Positions 34,111 through 45,213 of a DNA stretch of 64,000 nucleotides are shown piece by piece. The stretch spans positions 37,627,543-37,691,542 of the forward strand of contig NW_024609837.1 of assembly GCF_016920785.2 (NCBI RefSeq), written 5' to 3'. The position numbers and the translations under genes were made by a program. Origin of the DNA: Ixodes scapularis (taxonomy: Eukaryota > Arthropoda > Arachnida > Ixodida > Ixodidae). Numbering within the stretch: position 1 is the stretch's first letter; each line of letters opens with the position of its first letter. The notes under the pieces are model-generated. The model made no database searches and was not told the DNA's origin. It saw only the letters and a list, made by a program, of their open reading frames with translations.

Positions 34111-34937
34111 GTTCCTGGACCTCGCACTTGAGTTTAAGGATGGACATGTGTGCTGGAGGTACGAACCTCGTGTAAGTAAAGGTTTTCTTCCGTTTGCATC
34201 TTGCCATTCGAAAACCGTAAAACGAAGTGTTGCCAACACGACACTCGTATCAGCGCTGCGCAAGTTATGCAAACATCAAGCTGACGCTAGCTTTCAGAAG
34301 CAGATGGCTTGGATTCGTGACTCTGGATACTCAGGTGTCCTCCATGGAGCCGTATGTGAGACAATATGCAGAAAATTCTCAAGAGGATCACCAAGTACCG
34401 AGCGAAATAGACAGTCTTCACGAGAGAACTTCGCAGTAGTCTCCTACATCCATGGTTTCACCCACCGGCTCAAAAAGATCGCTGCACGACAAAATGTCAG
34501 GGTGGTGTGCTCGGCACCGAACAGAGGGAACTCTATGTGCCGCACAGTAAATCAGGCCAAGAACCGCCAGTCAACCTGCAACACTGCGCACTGTACTAAG
34601 TATGCCATGTGCGAGACCGGTGTAGTGTACAAGATTCCAATGTCATGTGGGAGCTGCTACATTGGGCAGACGGGACGCTGCGTTAATGACAGTCAGGGAG
34701 CACGCGGCGTCTGTGCAAGGCACGGGAGCTGGGCACCTCGCAGCCCATTGCCGCACGTGCGGGTGCAGGCCAAGTTTTAGCAGCGTCTTCATTATTAAAA
34801 GACACAGAAATGCCTTTGCGCGCGAGATTCTCGAGGCCCTGGCCATTGAGCAAGCCGCCGATGACTGCGTGAGCGTGCCCTCCATCACGGTCAGCAAGAA
34901 AGAAAGGCAGTTTTTGCAGTGTGGCACGGCCCCGTGA
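34107..34937 (+). pseudogene. Penelope reverse transcriptase C-terminus and GIY-YIG endonuclease
   Basis: Coding resumes as KFLDLALEFKDGHVCWRYEP, characteristic of the segment just after the catalytic Asp pair in PLEs. It is followed by a thumb-like region and a Cys/His-rich linker (CRTVNQAKNRQSTCNTAHC). The endonuclease core is VVYKIPMSCGSCYIGQTGR, the GIY-YIG signature. A frameshift near 34690 moves the remaining domain into another frame (VREHAASV, HLAAHCRTCGCRPSF, REILEALAIEQ) ending in DDCVSVPSITVSKKERQFL and a stop at 34935-34937. The endonuclease would nick the target to prime reverse transcription. Confidence 0.8.
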
Positions 34938-34946
34938 AAGGGAAGA

Positions 34947-35227
34947 AGAGGGATATGTGCCGGCGGTGGTCTGTGGGTTGGATCAGGGAGGTGTCAGTGG
35001 CCAAATTTATTAATTTAATGTAATTAATTACTTTTATTTAGTATTTTATTTAGTAGTGCAATGTCAGGATTTAGGGTGAGTCATTGGCATTAATTAAGGT
35101 GTGAATCTTTGGGTCAAAGTGATGAAGAAGAAATATGAAGTCTTAGTTGATAGTCAGCGGTGTGTATGTCTCTGTTTCTCCCTGTGTGTGTTTTGTCCCT
35201 ATTGTTCTAGCCAACCATTTACCTAAA
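34947..35227 (+). repeat. Right Penelope pLTR
   Basis: Direct copy of 31816-32096. It starts at AGAGGGATATGTG just after the endonuclease stop and ends CCATTTACCTAAA, after which LINE sequence resumes. The TGATGAAGAAGAAA segment superficially recalls a hammerhead core but lacks a pairing stem II. Confidence 0.85.
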
Positions 35228-35595
35228 CTACTCTCCTCACCTGTGTTCACTTTTGCATTCCACTTAGAGCGAACTCTAGAAATCCAAGTGTATTTTACCC
35301 AGACCTCATTCGAAACGCATGACCGGTTTCGCGTATCCAACATGTTTTAAACACGCAATTTACTGATGTCGATATTTTTAGTACAAACCTGTCTTTTGGA
35401 GAACGATCATTTTGATGCATGTGTTTTTAATTGGCATGTATACACGTTTGTGTGCTTGCATGTCTTTTTTTCACAACTCTTTATTTTGTCAACTCTGTAT
35501 TTTTTGTGTATTTTAAGTGTGTGATTAACCCAGTAGGCTTTCAAGCTGTTGGTTAGCAGAAGAGAAAAAAACCCATTGATTTATTGATTGATAAT
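35228..35595 (+). pseudogene. LINE ORF2 C-terminus and 3' tail
   Basis: LLSSPVFTFAFHLERTLEIQ resumes the frame broken by the Penelope insertion and ends SNMF at a TAA near 35350. The 3' region ends with AACCCAGTAGGCTTTCAAGC and an ATTG/ATTT tandem tail at about 35573-35595, consistent with the short microsatellite tails of CR1-group LINEs. Confidence 0.65.
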
Positions 35596-36513
35596 TGACA
35601 CCCCAACTAGTAAACTACTCTTCAAATGCGCTTACATGCTCACAATAAAATAAATCAGTGCTGCCAGGATTATCTAAGGAATGATGATAAAAGTGTCCCG
35701 ATATTATTTCCCCAGTTGTACATCCAGAAAATGCAAAAGCGCGTGCAAAAAAAAAAAAAGACTTCAATATGCGACAGAGTTGACGGCGAAATGATATGAA
35801 GATGGGATGGCTGAAAGAAAGATTATTTTTTCCCTTTCAAAGTGAACGTGATTAAGGTGACTCGTAAGAACGGCAGAACAAGATAACGACAGGTAACATG
35901 TAAAAAACAGGTAGTAAAAAAGGTGGGACGTTCAATGAAGAGCACGCAAATATTCATTGAGAAAATCCACTCCGGTTAAATATTTTTATCGGAAACGCCT
36001 TATACGCTCACAGCGATCATTAATGAGTTTACGCGGGTAAGTCAGAGGGTTGCTTGGCAAAAAAAAAACAACAGAAAAACCTATATTTATTTTCTTTCAT
36101 TCGCTGACCTTGCATCGTATAGGATAATTTTCCAAGCACGCGGGCAAACGCTAGTAGCCTCGAGCACGTGGAAGTGGAGAAACGAAGAGGTATATATGTA
36201 CAAAATATTCGCTAAAATGTAACCAGAAAAAAAAAAAGAAAGGAACGAAAGGAGGTGGGTCTTTTTGCGTAAAGACAATACAAATCCATGAGTTGTGAGT
36301 CAGCGCCGAGTGAGTGTATATTTATATACTGTGTGTGGGTTTGTGGGTGTTTCTCTTGTTGTGCGCTGTTACGTTATTCGACACAACACCCCCTTGAATT
36401 GTTGACAGGCCATTTTCATTTTCATACCAATCATTCTTGTCGGGAAACAAAAAGGCGCCTTGTAAATTATGACGGGATTCGGACTAATTCTTGTCTCCGG
36501 ATGTGGGTGTAAT

Positions 36514-36561
36514 TCGGTCGATCAGCGGACGACAAACTGGTCGATCAGCGGACGACAAACT
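36514..36561. repeat. 23-bp tandem duplication
   Basis: GGTCGATCAGCGGACGACAA is repeated twice back to back with no difference in the shared part. Confidence 0.9.
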
Positions 36562-36616
36562 GACCTCCTCCGCCCAGTTGGTCTCTTCACACCGTCTTTT
36601 TCTTTATATATGTTTA

Positions 36617-36668
36617 CTATATTGTAGCCTACTTTGAAGCTGCAATATTGTAGCTTACTTTGAATCGA
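36617..36668. repeat. 27-bp tandem duplication
   Basis: ATATTGTAGCCTACTTTGAA and a near-identical copy (GCTTAC for GCCTAC) are separated by GCTGCA. Confidence 0.85.
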
Positions 36669-37284
36669 CAATAATCGGGCAATGTTGGTGAAGTTAGGAT
36701 ATCGTCTCGTTTCTCCTTTTCTTTCTATTACTTTCCGTTTCATTCTTCCTCACTCACTTTTTTCTTGACGCCGATATTCAGGAATAAATTACGCAACTTA
36801 TTCTATAAAAACAATTAGACAATATTGTACCCCTTAGTGGTAATCACTCTTTGTAATTATAGGTTGGGGAGCAATCAGGGTGCGATATTTTGTTTTATTG
36901 TGCGAATTGCTGTTCAGGACATCCAAGCAACGCAAGTGAATGCGTCAGCACTTCAACAGATTGTAATTATTATGTAACGCTTCGGTCCGCAGTAATAAGA
37001 AAGAAAGTATAGTAGCGCATCAGCAATAGAAGACGCACTTCAACTTAAAACACTACTCTCAAGTATGGTTCATACACTTCCGACGGCTTCTGTCTGTGTG
37101 ACTAAATACCTCTTAAAGTGCCTTTAGGTGAAAAAACACGCTTGTGAGATCTATCGGACAGCGGTGGAACACTTGACATTTGAGTATACTTCCCCCTTTT
37201 TTTTTTGCTCATCGTTCTTTTCTTCGTCCTTTTGTTGGCTTGAAACCTTATGACAATGTTACAAACGACACTTTCTAATGAGAA

Positions 37285-37600
37285 TGGCAATCTGGGCTAG
37301 TTGGTTCATGATAACTTTCAGGGCGCCGAAAATACACAAGAACAAGATACAAGAAAGGAGACGTGAACAAGGCGCACTCGCAACTAGCGTTTTTGAAAAA
37401 ACCACTCTCTTATATACTCATGGAAAACAACACAGTCATACTACGTCCGGTGTAGCCCCCTTCGTAGAAAAGTGTGCTCTTTTGCCGATAGTGACACAGA
37501 CGTGTCACTAATGCAGTCCTTGCCCTTTTCTTTTATTTCGAAGGCCTCGTGCCTTCGATCGCTTAGAAAGTTGACACTTTCTAAGCGATCGTACCTACAT
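37285..37600 (-). mobile_element. Penelope 3' fragment (endonuclease C-terminus plus pLTR)
   Basis: On the minus strand, a frame contains EAFEIKEKGKDCISDTSVSL and ends SAKEHTFLRRG before a stop near 37441. This aligns position by position with the end of the full Penelope's endonuclease (EALAIEQAADDCVSVPSITV, then SKKERQFLQCG), so it is a second, distinct PLE lineage. Downstream on the same strand are a TATATAAGAGAG segment, then CTCCTTTCTTGTATCTTG and GAACCAACTAGCCCAGATTG, corresponding to the pLTR end. The 5' end of the fragment is at a 16-bp perfect hairpin (37556-37591). Confidence 0.65.
37556..37591. repeat. Perfect 16-bp hairpin at the 5' end of the Penelope fragment
   Basis: CGATCGCTTAGAAAGT at 37556-37571, a TGAC loop, then the exact reverse complement to 37591. 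Confidence 0.93.
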
Positions 37601-39084
37601 ATGATCACGTTAATACCTCGAAAAACCTTCGCTCCAGTGAAATGCAGTTCACAGGTCACCTCGTAGATGGCGCCAACGTAGCAGTTTTGTTTCTTGTCGT
37701 AAGAGACCGAAAGAACTCGGTCATAAGCAAAACGCAATTTCTTGTACGCAATTCCTTCTACCACGTCATATAAGAGTGATGTACCCTAAGTTGATGCGTT
37801 TATATTCAGCTGTTTTTTATTAAGTTACACACTGCAAGATGAACGTTCTAGGCATGCGCGCTTTAGACAGCTTTCATTTTAGTAGTGCACGCAGTGTTTC
37901 AACTAAAAAAAAAAAAACAGGGCACAGAAGACTCCACTTATAGCGACGTCTAACCCGGGAACAACGATTGTGACTATACCTGGAGTTGACCGTACGAACA
38001 CAACGCTGAAAACTTTCTGTGCGTTTTGGAGTTTAACAAAAAACTTGCAGCATCCTGAACCGATTCGGAAACAAAGATAAGCCGATCTGTCTCGACGGCG
38101 GCACACAAGCTTTTTAAGTGGGCCTTTCTTTCTTTGGTGCTGTTGTTACGCCGTTTATTTTATTTTATTTTGTAGGCGCCGAATGAAGTTCGAGTTTCTT
38201 GCAGATAATGAAGAACGTAAAAAACTTCGTTCTGAGAGAAGTTGGCAACGCCACTAAGAGCGGCCTCTCTTGCTTCCACCTACATGCCGCTCTCAAGATG
38301 AAGCCGATCTCAGAAGCCTTCGACCAACAACAAACTCTAAAACAATAAATAAAACACACGAACCCTGAAAGAAAGAGGCAGCCAAAAATGATTCCAGTTG
38401 TTCCGGCGTGCGTCGGCTGCCGGGTGAGATGAAACCGCTTTCAATTATGAGAAGAGGGCAAGATACAATGAAGTGAAACTCAACAAAACAAATATGTAAC
38501 GAACGCGAAAGAGCACCTGGGTACAAAGCGTGAGCTACAAAGTGGCAAAATAAACCAGGTCTCGGTCGGATAAAGAGAGCTTTCCATCCGACGCCGCACC
38601 GTGCTCTCAAAATTGATTCTTCGATTGTGTTTTGGTAAAAAGCAGCCCCCTCCTTTTCCTCGCTAAACTAGTCTTCAGAATTGCTCTTCGGCGCAATGCC
38701 TCAAACTTTTTTTTAGATCTTAACTGAATACAATATATAATCCACAAAAAATGGATCCGAAAAAAAAAAAAAAAATCAACACGTACACATTTTTTCTGCC
38801 CGCCCCCGCCCACAGAATAGGACATTTTGTTCGATTTTACGCAAATATCTGCGAAAGAGCAGGAATATTGGGCGGTAAATAATCTAAAAGAGCGCAAAAC
38901 GCGCTACAGCATCTACGCACAGCCCGCAGTTTAAAATATTTTAGAAGGTGCCTGCATGCCCAGCAACAGACGGGCGTGGCGTCTGCTAAGTTATACGGTG
39001 AACGCTTCGAGCTCGACGGGCAGTATGCGCCAGTGACACTTAACTCATTGGTGTATAATGGCGTTCTAGAGTTTGTTTTCTTAG

Positions 39085-39215
39085 AAACTACTTGAGTTGT
39101 AGGTCACGCGATTGGAGCTGAGATGTACTCAGGTTCGAGATTCAGGCACATTGTATACAAAACTGTAAATAAATAATTGAAAAAAAAAAATTGAAAAAAA
39201 AAATTCTTTTTTGCC
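39085..39215 (+). repeat. Possible tRNA-derived SINE
   Basis: CAGGTTCGAGATTC around 39130 resembles a pol III B-box. Upstream AGGTCACGCGATTGGAGC is a weak A-box region. The segment ends in AAATAAATAATTG and two A-runs, as a SINE would. Assignment is tentative. Confidence 0.35.
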
Positions 39216-41040
39216 TGTGCCACACGAGGTATAACAGGTTGCACATTGTTTACAAATGAAATTTGCTGCTGTTAACCCCAACCGTAGCGAAATTACTTTC
39301 CAGTTGCTTCCCCGAGTTCCGATCATGCTGAGGTAAAACCTGATTGAATTGCACTAAAATAAATTGAACTAAAGTTTAGTTGAATTTTTACGGGGCAAGC
39401 CCGGTAGGAAGGCTGAGACAAAAATGCATTTTTGCCTGACTGCGGCCCCTAACCCCGTAGCTTCCAGCAAGTGCACACAATTGTAGAAATAATGCAAAAA
39501 CCCAAAATGCGAAGTGTATACTTATTGCAACGCGTGAATGTACCGATTAGACCGCTATACTTTGTCCCATATAGCTCTAATACCGCTCTACCGGAGCACG
39601 AAAAAAAAAAAAAAACATTAGTAGAACTATTATTTCGCTATTTGTCCTCTTATAAACCATATAGTTATATTGTTGGTGCACTTTTATGTGTGTTGAGCAC
39701 TTCAATGAAGACGTCAAACTTATAACCAACTCTTTATGTAAAACAAACAAGGAAATCTTGAAGCACTCAAAATTGTTAATCAAGTTACACGCATTGACAT
39801 TTTCATTCGCCGCCGCAAAGCAATTCGCACACGCCGCCTTGACCACACAAAGATCTAGCACACGCATTCACACTATACACAAAATGACGCATATAAACAA
39901 AACTCGTACAAAATACCGCACAAGCGCGCAACTACGTAGATAATGTAGAAATACTTTTGCTGTGAATGTTGCGCATGCACACACACACACACATTCAGGA
40001 CAAAAATGAGAAGTGATCACGTCCCAGCAATTAGCGGAACGCGGGACGTCCGAAGGCGAGCTTCTCACTGTCCGGTCGGATGTCTTTTAAATGTCTTCCT
40101 CGCGTGCAACCAACCATTTCAAGGGCAAGGCGGTGCCAGAACATGAAGCACCGGTAGCGCTTCATCCCGCTTCCTGGGAGTCAACCGACGCGTGCCACGT
40201 CCCTGGCGAAGATTATGCCCTTCCTGCCATAAGCCTGTTGCGAACGTGAGGGCTACGCGCCTCTTGTCCAAATCAGCTTTCAGCCAGGTACCACCTTACC
40301 GTCCTCTTCAACGGTATGTACAAAACTGGCTTTTAGTGCATTCGGGTGGCACGGAGCTCAACGGTTCATTGGTCGGTCCAGGATCGTGGACTTGGCCTGC
40401 TTGGTTTAGGAAGAGTACGGCAGGACGGTAGAAGGCCCTAACTAGCCGAGAGCCCTTCCGTGTCAGCCGACTCTCAGGACCCGGCAGTATGGGGCTTGTC
40501 AAACTCTGATCGAGCCGCCATTTCGGCCCGACTGCCTTCGGGCACACATGCAAACATCCGCCTCCGGTTCTGCGATCCAAACATCACAGTCTGTTGCAGT
40601 GATAAAAGTGATAAAAGTGGACTTCATCGGTTAAACCGATGGAGTGCAGATAAATCGTGCAGGACCATGGCGCCTTCACTGTGCGTGATTGATCAGCGGG
40701 AATGTCAAAATAATGGCTGGAATCAAATAGCGCAGCGTTATTCCCAGCATCTACATATACAAAAATAACCGGTAAGTCTTGGTTTCGCCTAGCGTAAATG
40801 ACGCACGGCTATTGGATTAGAACCACGTTACGCATACCCCTATTGATTAGCAGGGTTGGGTGGTACAATGAGCTGTTTTATGACTTGAAACTGAAACGGA
40901 ATATAGTTCCGCCCAAATCAATCTCGCTTCGCTTCGTCCGGCAAAGAAAGCCGGGCGGATTCGACGTTGATAAAACTGTCTTTTCTGATCGTGGCCGCAT
41001 GGTAGCTGGCGACGGAGGTAGCTGATTTTAGAATACCCAA

Positions 41041-41067
41041 GCAAAGCTTGGGTATTCACTTTGAACA
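41041..41067. repeat. Perfect 12-bp hairpin
   Basis: GAATACCCAAGC, loop AAA, then its exact reverse complement. Confidence 0.9.
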
Positions 41068-42285
41068 ATAACGTAGGTAATACCAAAATTACAGTTTTGT
41101 TTATTCGTGTAAGGATGAGTTTTTTTTATTCTGTATTCTGAGCTTGTGTGCAATCAGAAAGTATTGCTTTATATTGTCTAAAAACATTTAAACACCTCCC
41201 TCTTTACATTGACATTAGAAAGCGCCTCTTAAAAAAAAAACACACCTCTGGAAACCCCCATCTTGTTATCTAACTTGACTATTTATACATTATTTCTACG
41301 CTATCCGATTTTTTCCAATTTTCGGCATCCTTCCTTCATCAAACCTGGTTGTCGCTTGCTCCGCATAGCTTTCAACTAACCGTTCTACGTCACATCGATC
41401 TCTGCTGATTTTACCGAGCATTCCCTCAACTTCAAAGCAAAAAAAAAAAAAAAAAAAAGACAGAAAAAATTAAGGACGCTGGCCTTATTTTAATATATCT
41501 GCTATTTTTATTTCTGGCTTCGCTGATTATCCTCTGTAAATCTTTTTTAGAAAATCTTAAAAGACAAGCAATCATTTGTTTTGTGCAACTTCCTCTTTCC
41601 TTCGTTTTGTTTCGCTTACTCGCGAGGGCTGTCAGCAAGCGCAAGCTTTTTGTCGGCGCATGGGGCAGGCACCGGACAGAAGAAATGTACAAATGAACGG
41701 AACGGACATCGAAACAAAGAGAAAGAAACTAACTGTTATGCGAGAGATTTTCAGAGAGTACAGTCGTGTCCGCCGCGGGTGGCGGGACCTCGGAAGGCAC
41801 AAATGCCGATTCCGGTCAAGATAGACCGTGCGACAACTTTTCATGAGTAAGTCCTTGCTGTCGTGTCCAGCGGACAGTTTTAATCTTTTCGTAACGGGTT
41901 TAATACTAGACAGGTTCGTTTCGTGTGCGGTGATTCAAAAACCTCAAACACCCTTCTCGAATTCGCGTTTACTAATGCTTGTATTTTGCTTCGTTCATTG
42001 TGGCAGGTGGGGGCGTTTTTCGATGTGCACGGTGTCGCCGTAAACAAAAATTTACCATTTTGTTTTCGCCAGTCCAAAATAATTTACACCTTGCCGTTCT
42101 CCGCCAAAATGTAGCGCAAGCAATCCGTACCAGACGCTAAAATTTGAAAACTGACCGTTAACATATTCAAGGTTATAAGCAATCTTCGAAACACTTTAAC
42201 CAGGCAATGGTGACTGAAGAAGCTCACGAATAAATAAGAATGAATGGTGTCCACTACCGGCAACGGGCCCTATTTCTTTATTGAA

Positions 42286-42440
42286 TGTTAAAAATCACAT
42301 AACTTTGGGATAAGATAACCGTTAGCTCTGAAACTTTGCCACCTTGTATCTTGAAACTTTCGCCCAAATGAAGCAAGCGCTTCATTTGGGCGAAAACTGA
42401 GCGCTCGGCGATACATGGGTTATGTTAGCGGTAAAAAAAA
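42286..42440. mobile_element. Diverged relative of the 50349-50791 foldback, with internal hairpin
   Basis: Segments such as TAACTTTGGGATAAG, CTGAAACTTTGCCACC and GAGCGCTCGGCGATACATGG follow the order of one arm of the 50349-50791 element (TAACTTTTGATTAAG, CTGAAACTTTGGCATC, GAGCGTTCGGCGATGCC). Within it sits a 17-bp perfect hairpin (42358-42374 and 42379-42395, loop AAGC) that the other copy lacks. Confidence 0.5.
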
Positions 42441-45213
42441 AAATAAACACACACACAAACACAAAACAACGCTGTGAATATGGGGGGGGGGGGGGGGGTC
42501 GCTACAGAGCTTATACTCAACCCTGAGAGGCTTGGATAGGTAAACGTGAAAGTGTCAACCCTTCCATGTCGAGAAAAATAAAATAAATACTATTTCTCGT
42601 GGCCAACGCTGTTTTCAGTACAAAGTCGAGGCCCCATAGATGTAGAGCCTTGGAGCAAAAGTTTAAGAAACGCTGAGAGTAGTTTATAAGGATCATCAGT
42701 TCTTGTTTCGTGATTCGCCCTTTGGCCTTTTTGACGTCTAATGCCACAATCTAACTTGTTGTGAAGCGGTAATAAAATGCCCGAAACTAGTCACGCCCCG
42801 GTTTTCTGAAGTTGAAACTTTCACGGCCCATGGGGGGCGCACTAAGTTCCCCTCAAAGCGGCTGTCATCTGGATGATCGTCGCAGCACTGCAGTACGAGG
42901 TTGGATCTGCCAGGCGTAGTGCTTTTTGTTTTGTCAAATAAGAGCGTTATAATAGCCATACCTTACGCTTCCACGTCGGGAAGGTGTCAAGCGAGCACTC
43001 TCATTCCGAAGCAGATCGCCCGGGAGCTATTAGGAGCGCAATTTTCACACCGCGGTAACCATCATCGCTGAAAGTTACGAATTAGCTGGACAAATATCCA
43101 CAATATAAAATTCCCTCCAGAGCACGCCACGGGGTGGGACTTCGAGTTAGGGAGGCCCGCGTTAGAGTTTCCCAAACAGCTCGATAGGAGTCACGTGGTT
43201 TATGGCCCGCGTTTGCAACACGAGCTGCGAGGAGGTGAAGAACCCGTCGGTCGTCTGCTGGTGCGTCCACCTTTTTGCCAGCTTTCGTCCCCGCCTCGTG
43301 AAAACGCAGCGCATGCACACTTGCGACGAATTGTCGAGAGAGGCGTCCGCCATTAAATTGCAAACGCTCCACCAGAGTTTGAGACGAACCCTCTCTACAA
43401 TGTAAGCTCTCTAGTTGGAGTTCGCTGAGCTAATACGCAGGTCGTCACAAGGGAACTGCCAGCCGGCTGTGCAAATCTGGGGACGGAGGCAGTGGAAGTT
43501 GACCTCAGACCGAGAGACGTGACAGCGACGCTTGCCCGGTATACCCGAAGCCGCCACCGGGAGCAATTAGTGTCCTGCGACGGGGAACGGCCGTGCTCCG
43601 GGGATTAACTCGGTTGCTCGTCGCGCCGTGGTGGCAGGCACCGAAACCAAACAAACCTGATCAGGAGGACGAGTGATAGAAAAGCTCGCCAACAATTTCT
43701 CCGGTAGTCGTGAAGCAAGTGAGCTTGTTAGCTAAAAATACCAAAGGGGGTAGGGTAGCATCCGGCAAAAAAAAATTAGTGCACCTCTTTTGACTGTTTA
43801 GTGAACATTCTACTGGTTGTCTGCGTAAGCCTTCCATGGATCGATTTTGGCAGCCTGGATTATGGTTCTAAACTTCATTTTACTTACGAGAAACTCGTCC
43901 CATCTGCCACCTGTTTTCTAAACCATCTGTTTTTCTCCTGCTTGCGAAGTTTTCGAAGCGAAGTTGGCTAAATTAAAGGACTCTTCATAGAGTGCGTCCC
44001 TAATGTGATTTCTTTCTTGTTCTTGACAAACAACCCTAGGGGAATTAATTTGGTTTCCGACTCTAATAAAAATATTTCTCCAATCAATCTTAAGCATGGT
44101 AACATAAAAAACAAGAAAAAACAACAACAACAGGAATATGAGCAAGAAGATGTTGGCTATTTAATGCGAGGCCGATATCGACCACTCTTTTAAGCTATAT
44201 TTAGCCGTTGTAACGTAACCAGAATTTTGCATAGATTTATTTTGTCCATATAAGCAGACTCGATCGCATTTGTAGTTTCAGTGGCCAATTAATAATTTCA
44301 CGAGACGAACAAGAGGAATTGAAAATTGATTTGTAACAACTGGTGCCGTGGTCGGCAATTTTTCAACTTTTGGTATACTCTTTTTTTAAACATGTCAAAC
44401 ACCCCCCCCCCCCCCCCCCCCCCGAAGAAAAAAAGAAAAATAGATTGATTTTAAGTGTATAAATTAAAATTTTCCCGAAAAGAAAAAAGCGGGGCTCTGT
44501 TTTTTCGTGTTTCTTTTTTTTCCTGCAAACTACGAACAAATGCGGTATCATTACTTTTCTTCTGCAAAGGCTATGCTCAGCTGGTTAAAAGGCGACAAAC
44601 CCTTAGGCACGTAACTAAAAGCCAAACGTCTCCACATTCTTATTTGATAGTAGAACGAGCCTGTCTACACTCAATTGCACAAATGTCTGAAGTAAACCCA
44701 AATGCACAGGTTCGTGAGCATAGTTTATCAAAGTGATTTCGTTTGTCCGAAAACTCGTACAAAAAAAAAAAAAAAAACACTTTCCAAAGCCACGCGCTCC
44801 TTCCCATGCCTTTGTCTGTGCAGCTTTAATGCCGGTTCTCACATGCAGCGAAGCGCTGATGTAGCGCGGCTCAAGTGTTGTCAGCCACTTGTCGTCTGCC
44901 ATGAGCAACTGTATTGACGGTGCGATACAAAGCTGATGAGCGCTTCCGTCAGAAGGTGCTTAGCGCAAGGTCAGCGCTATGTTTGTAGCGCTCCACTGCA
45001 TAGGTGAGCAGGCCTTTAGTCTCCTATATAATGGGAAGCCCGTCATACTGACGGCGAAAAAATAGAGCGCCCGGCGGCTGGGAAAGAAAGAGGAGAAGCG
45101 GCAGAACGAAGAACGCAATTGTAGCGCAGGAAGCGAACTCCCATCAGTGCCAGCGGGACTAGCGGCCTCCCCTGAAAACGCTTATGTATTTTCCTTTCTT
45201 TTTCACTTTATTA
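42441..45213. other. Intergenic DNA with long homopolymers, no gene recognised
   Basis: Contains a G tract at about 42481-42498, a C tract at about 44401-44423 followed by A-rich sequence, and a GC-richer block at 43080-43640. Short open frames on both strands of that block carry no motif I recognise. Confidence 0.5.

Larger units (their letters stand above)
31816..35227 (+). mobile_element. Full-length Penelope-like element (PLE) with direct pLTRs
   Basis: Two 281-bp direct repeats (31816-32096 and 34947-35227) bracket a body that encodes a Penelope-type reverse transcriptase and a C-terminal GIY-YIG endonuclease. Direct repeat 'pLTRs' of this kind are a known feature of PLEs. It is inserted in the C-terminal part of LINE ORF2, whose coding resumes after 35227 (LLSSPVFTFA). 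Target duplication could not be resolved. The body has several frameshifts and one 447-bp TTAA insertion, so it is inactive. Confidence 0.8.
35596..37284. other. Intergenic DNA with short tandem duplications
   Basis: No gene recognised. Two adjacent local duplications at 36513-36665 are listed separately. Confidence 0.5.
37601..42285. other. Intergenic DNA, no gene recognised
   Basis: A long stretch without a recognisable coding domain. It holds A-runs near 37903, 38760, 39600 and 41440, a small hairpin at 41041-41067, a CA repeat at 39974-39994, a 10-bp GTGATAAAA duplication at 40600-40620, and a tRNA-like segment at 39085-39150. A GC-richer block at 40130-40640 has open frames on both strands, but I recognise nothing in them. 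Confidence 0.5.

Noticed and set aside
35100..35150. Hammerhead ribozyme in the Penelope pLTR (TGATGA then GAAA)
   Set aside because: The CTGATGA core is not exact, no stem II pairs between the two motifs, and stem III is unclear.
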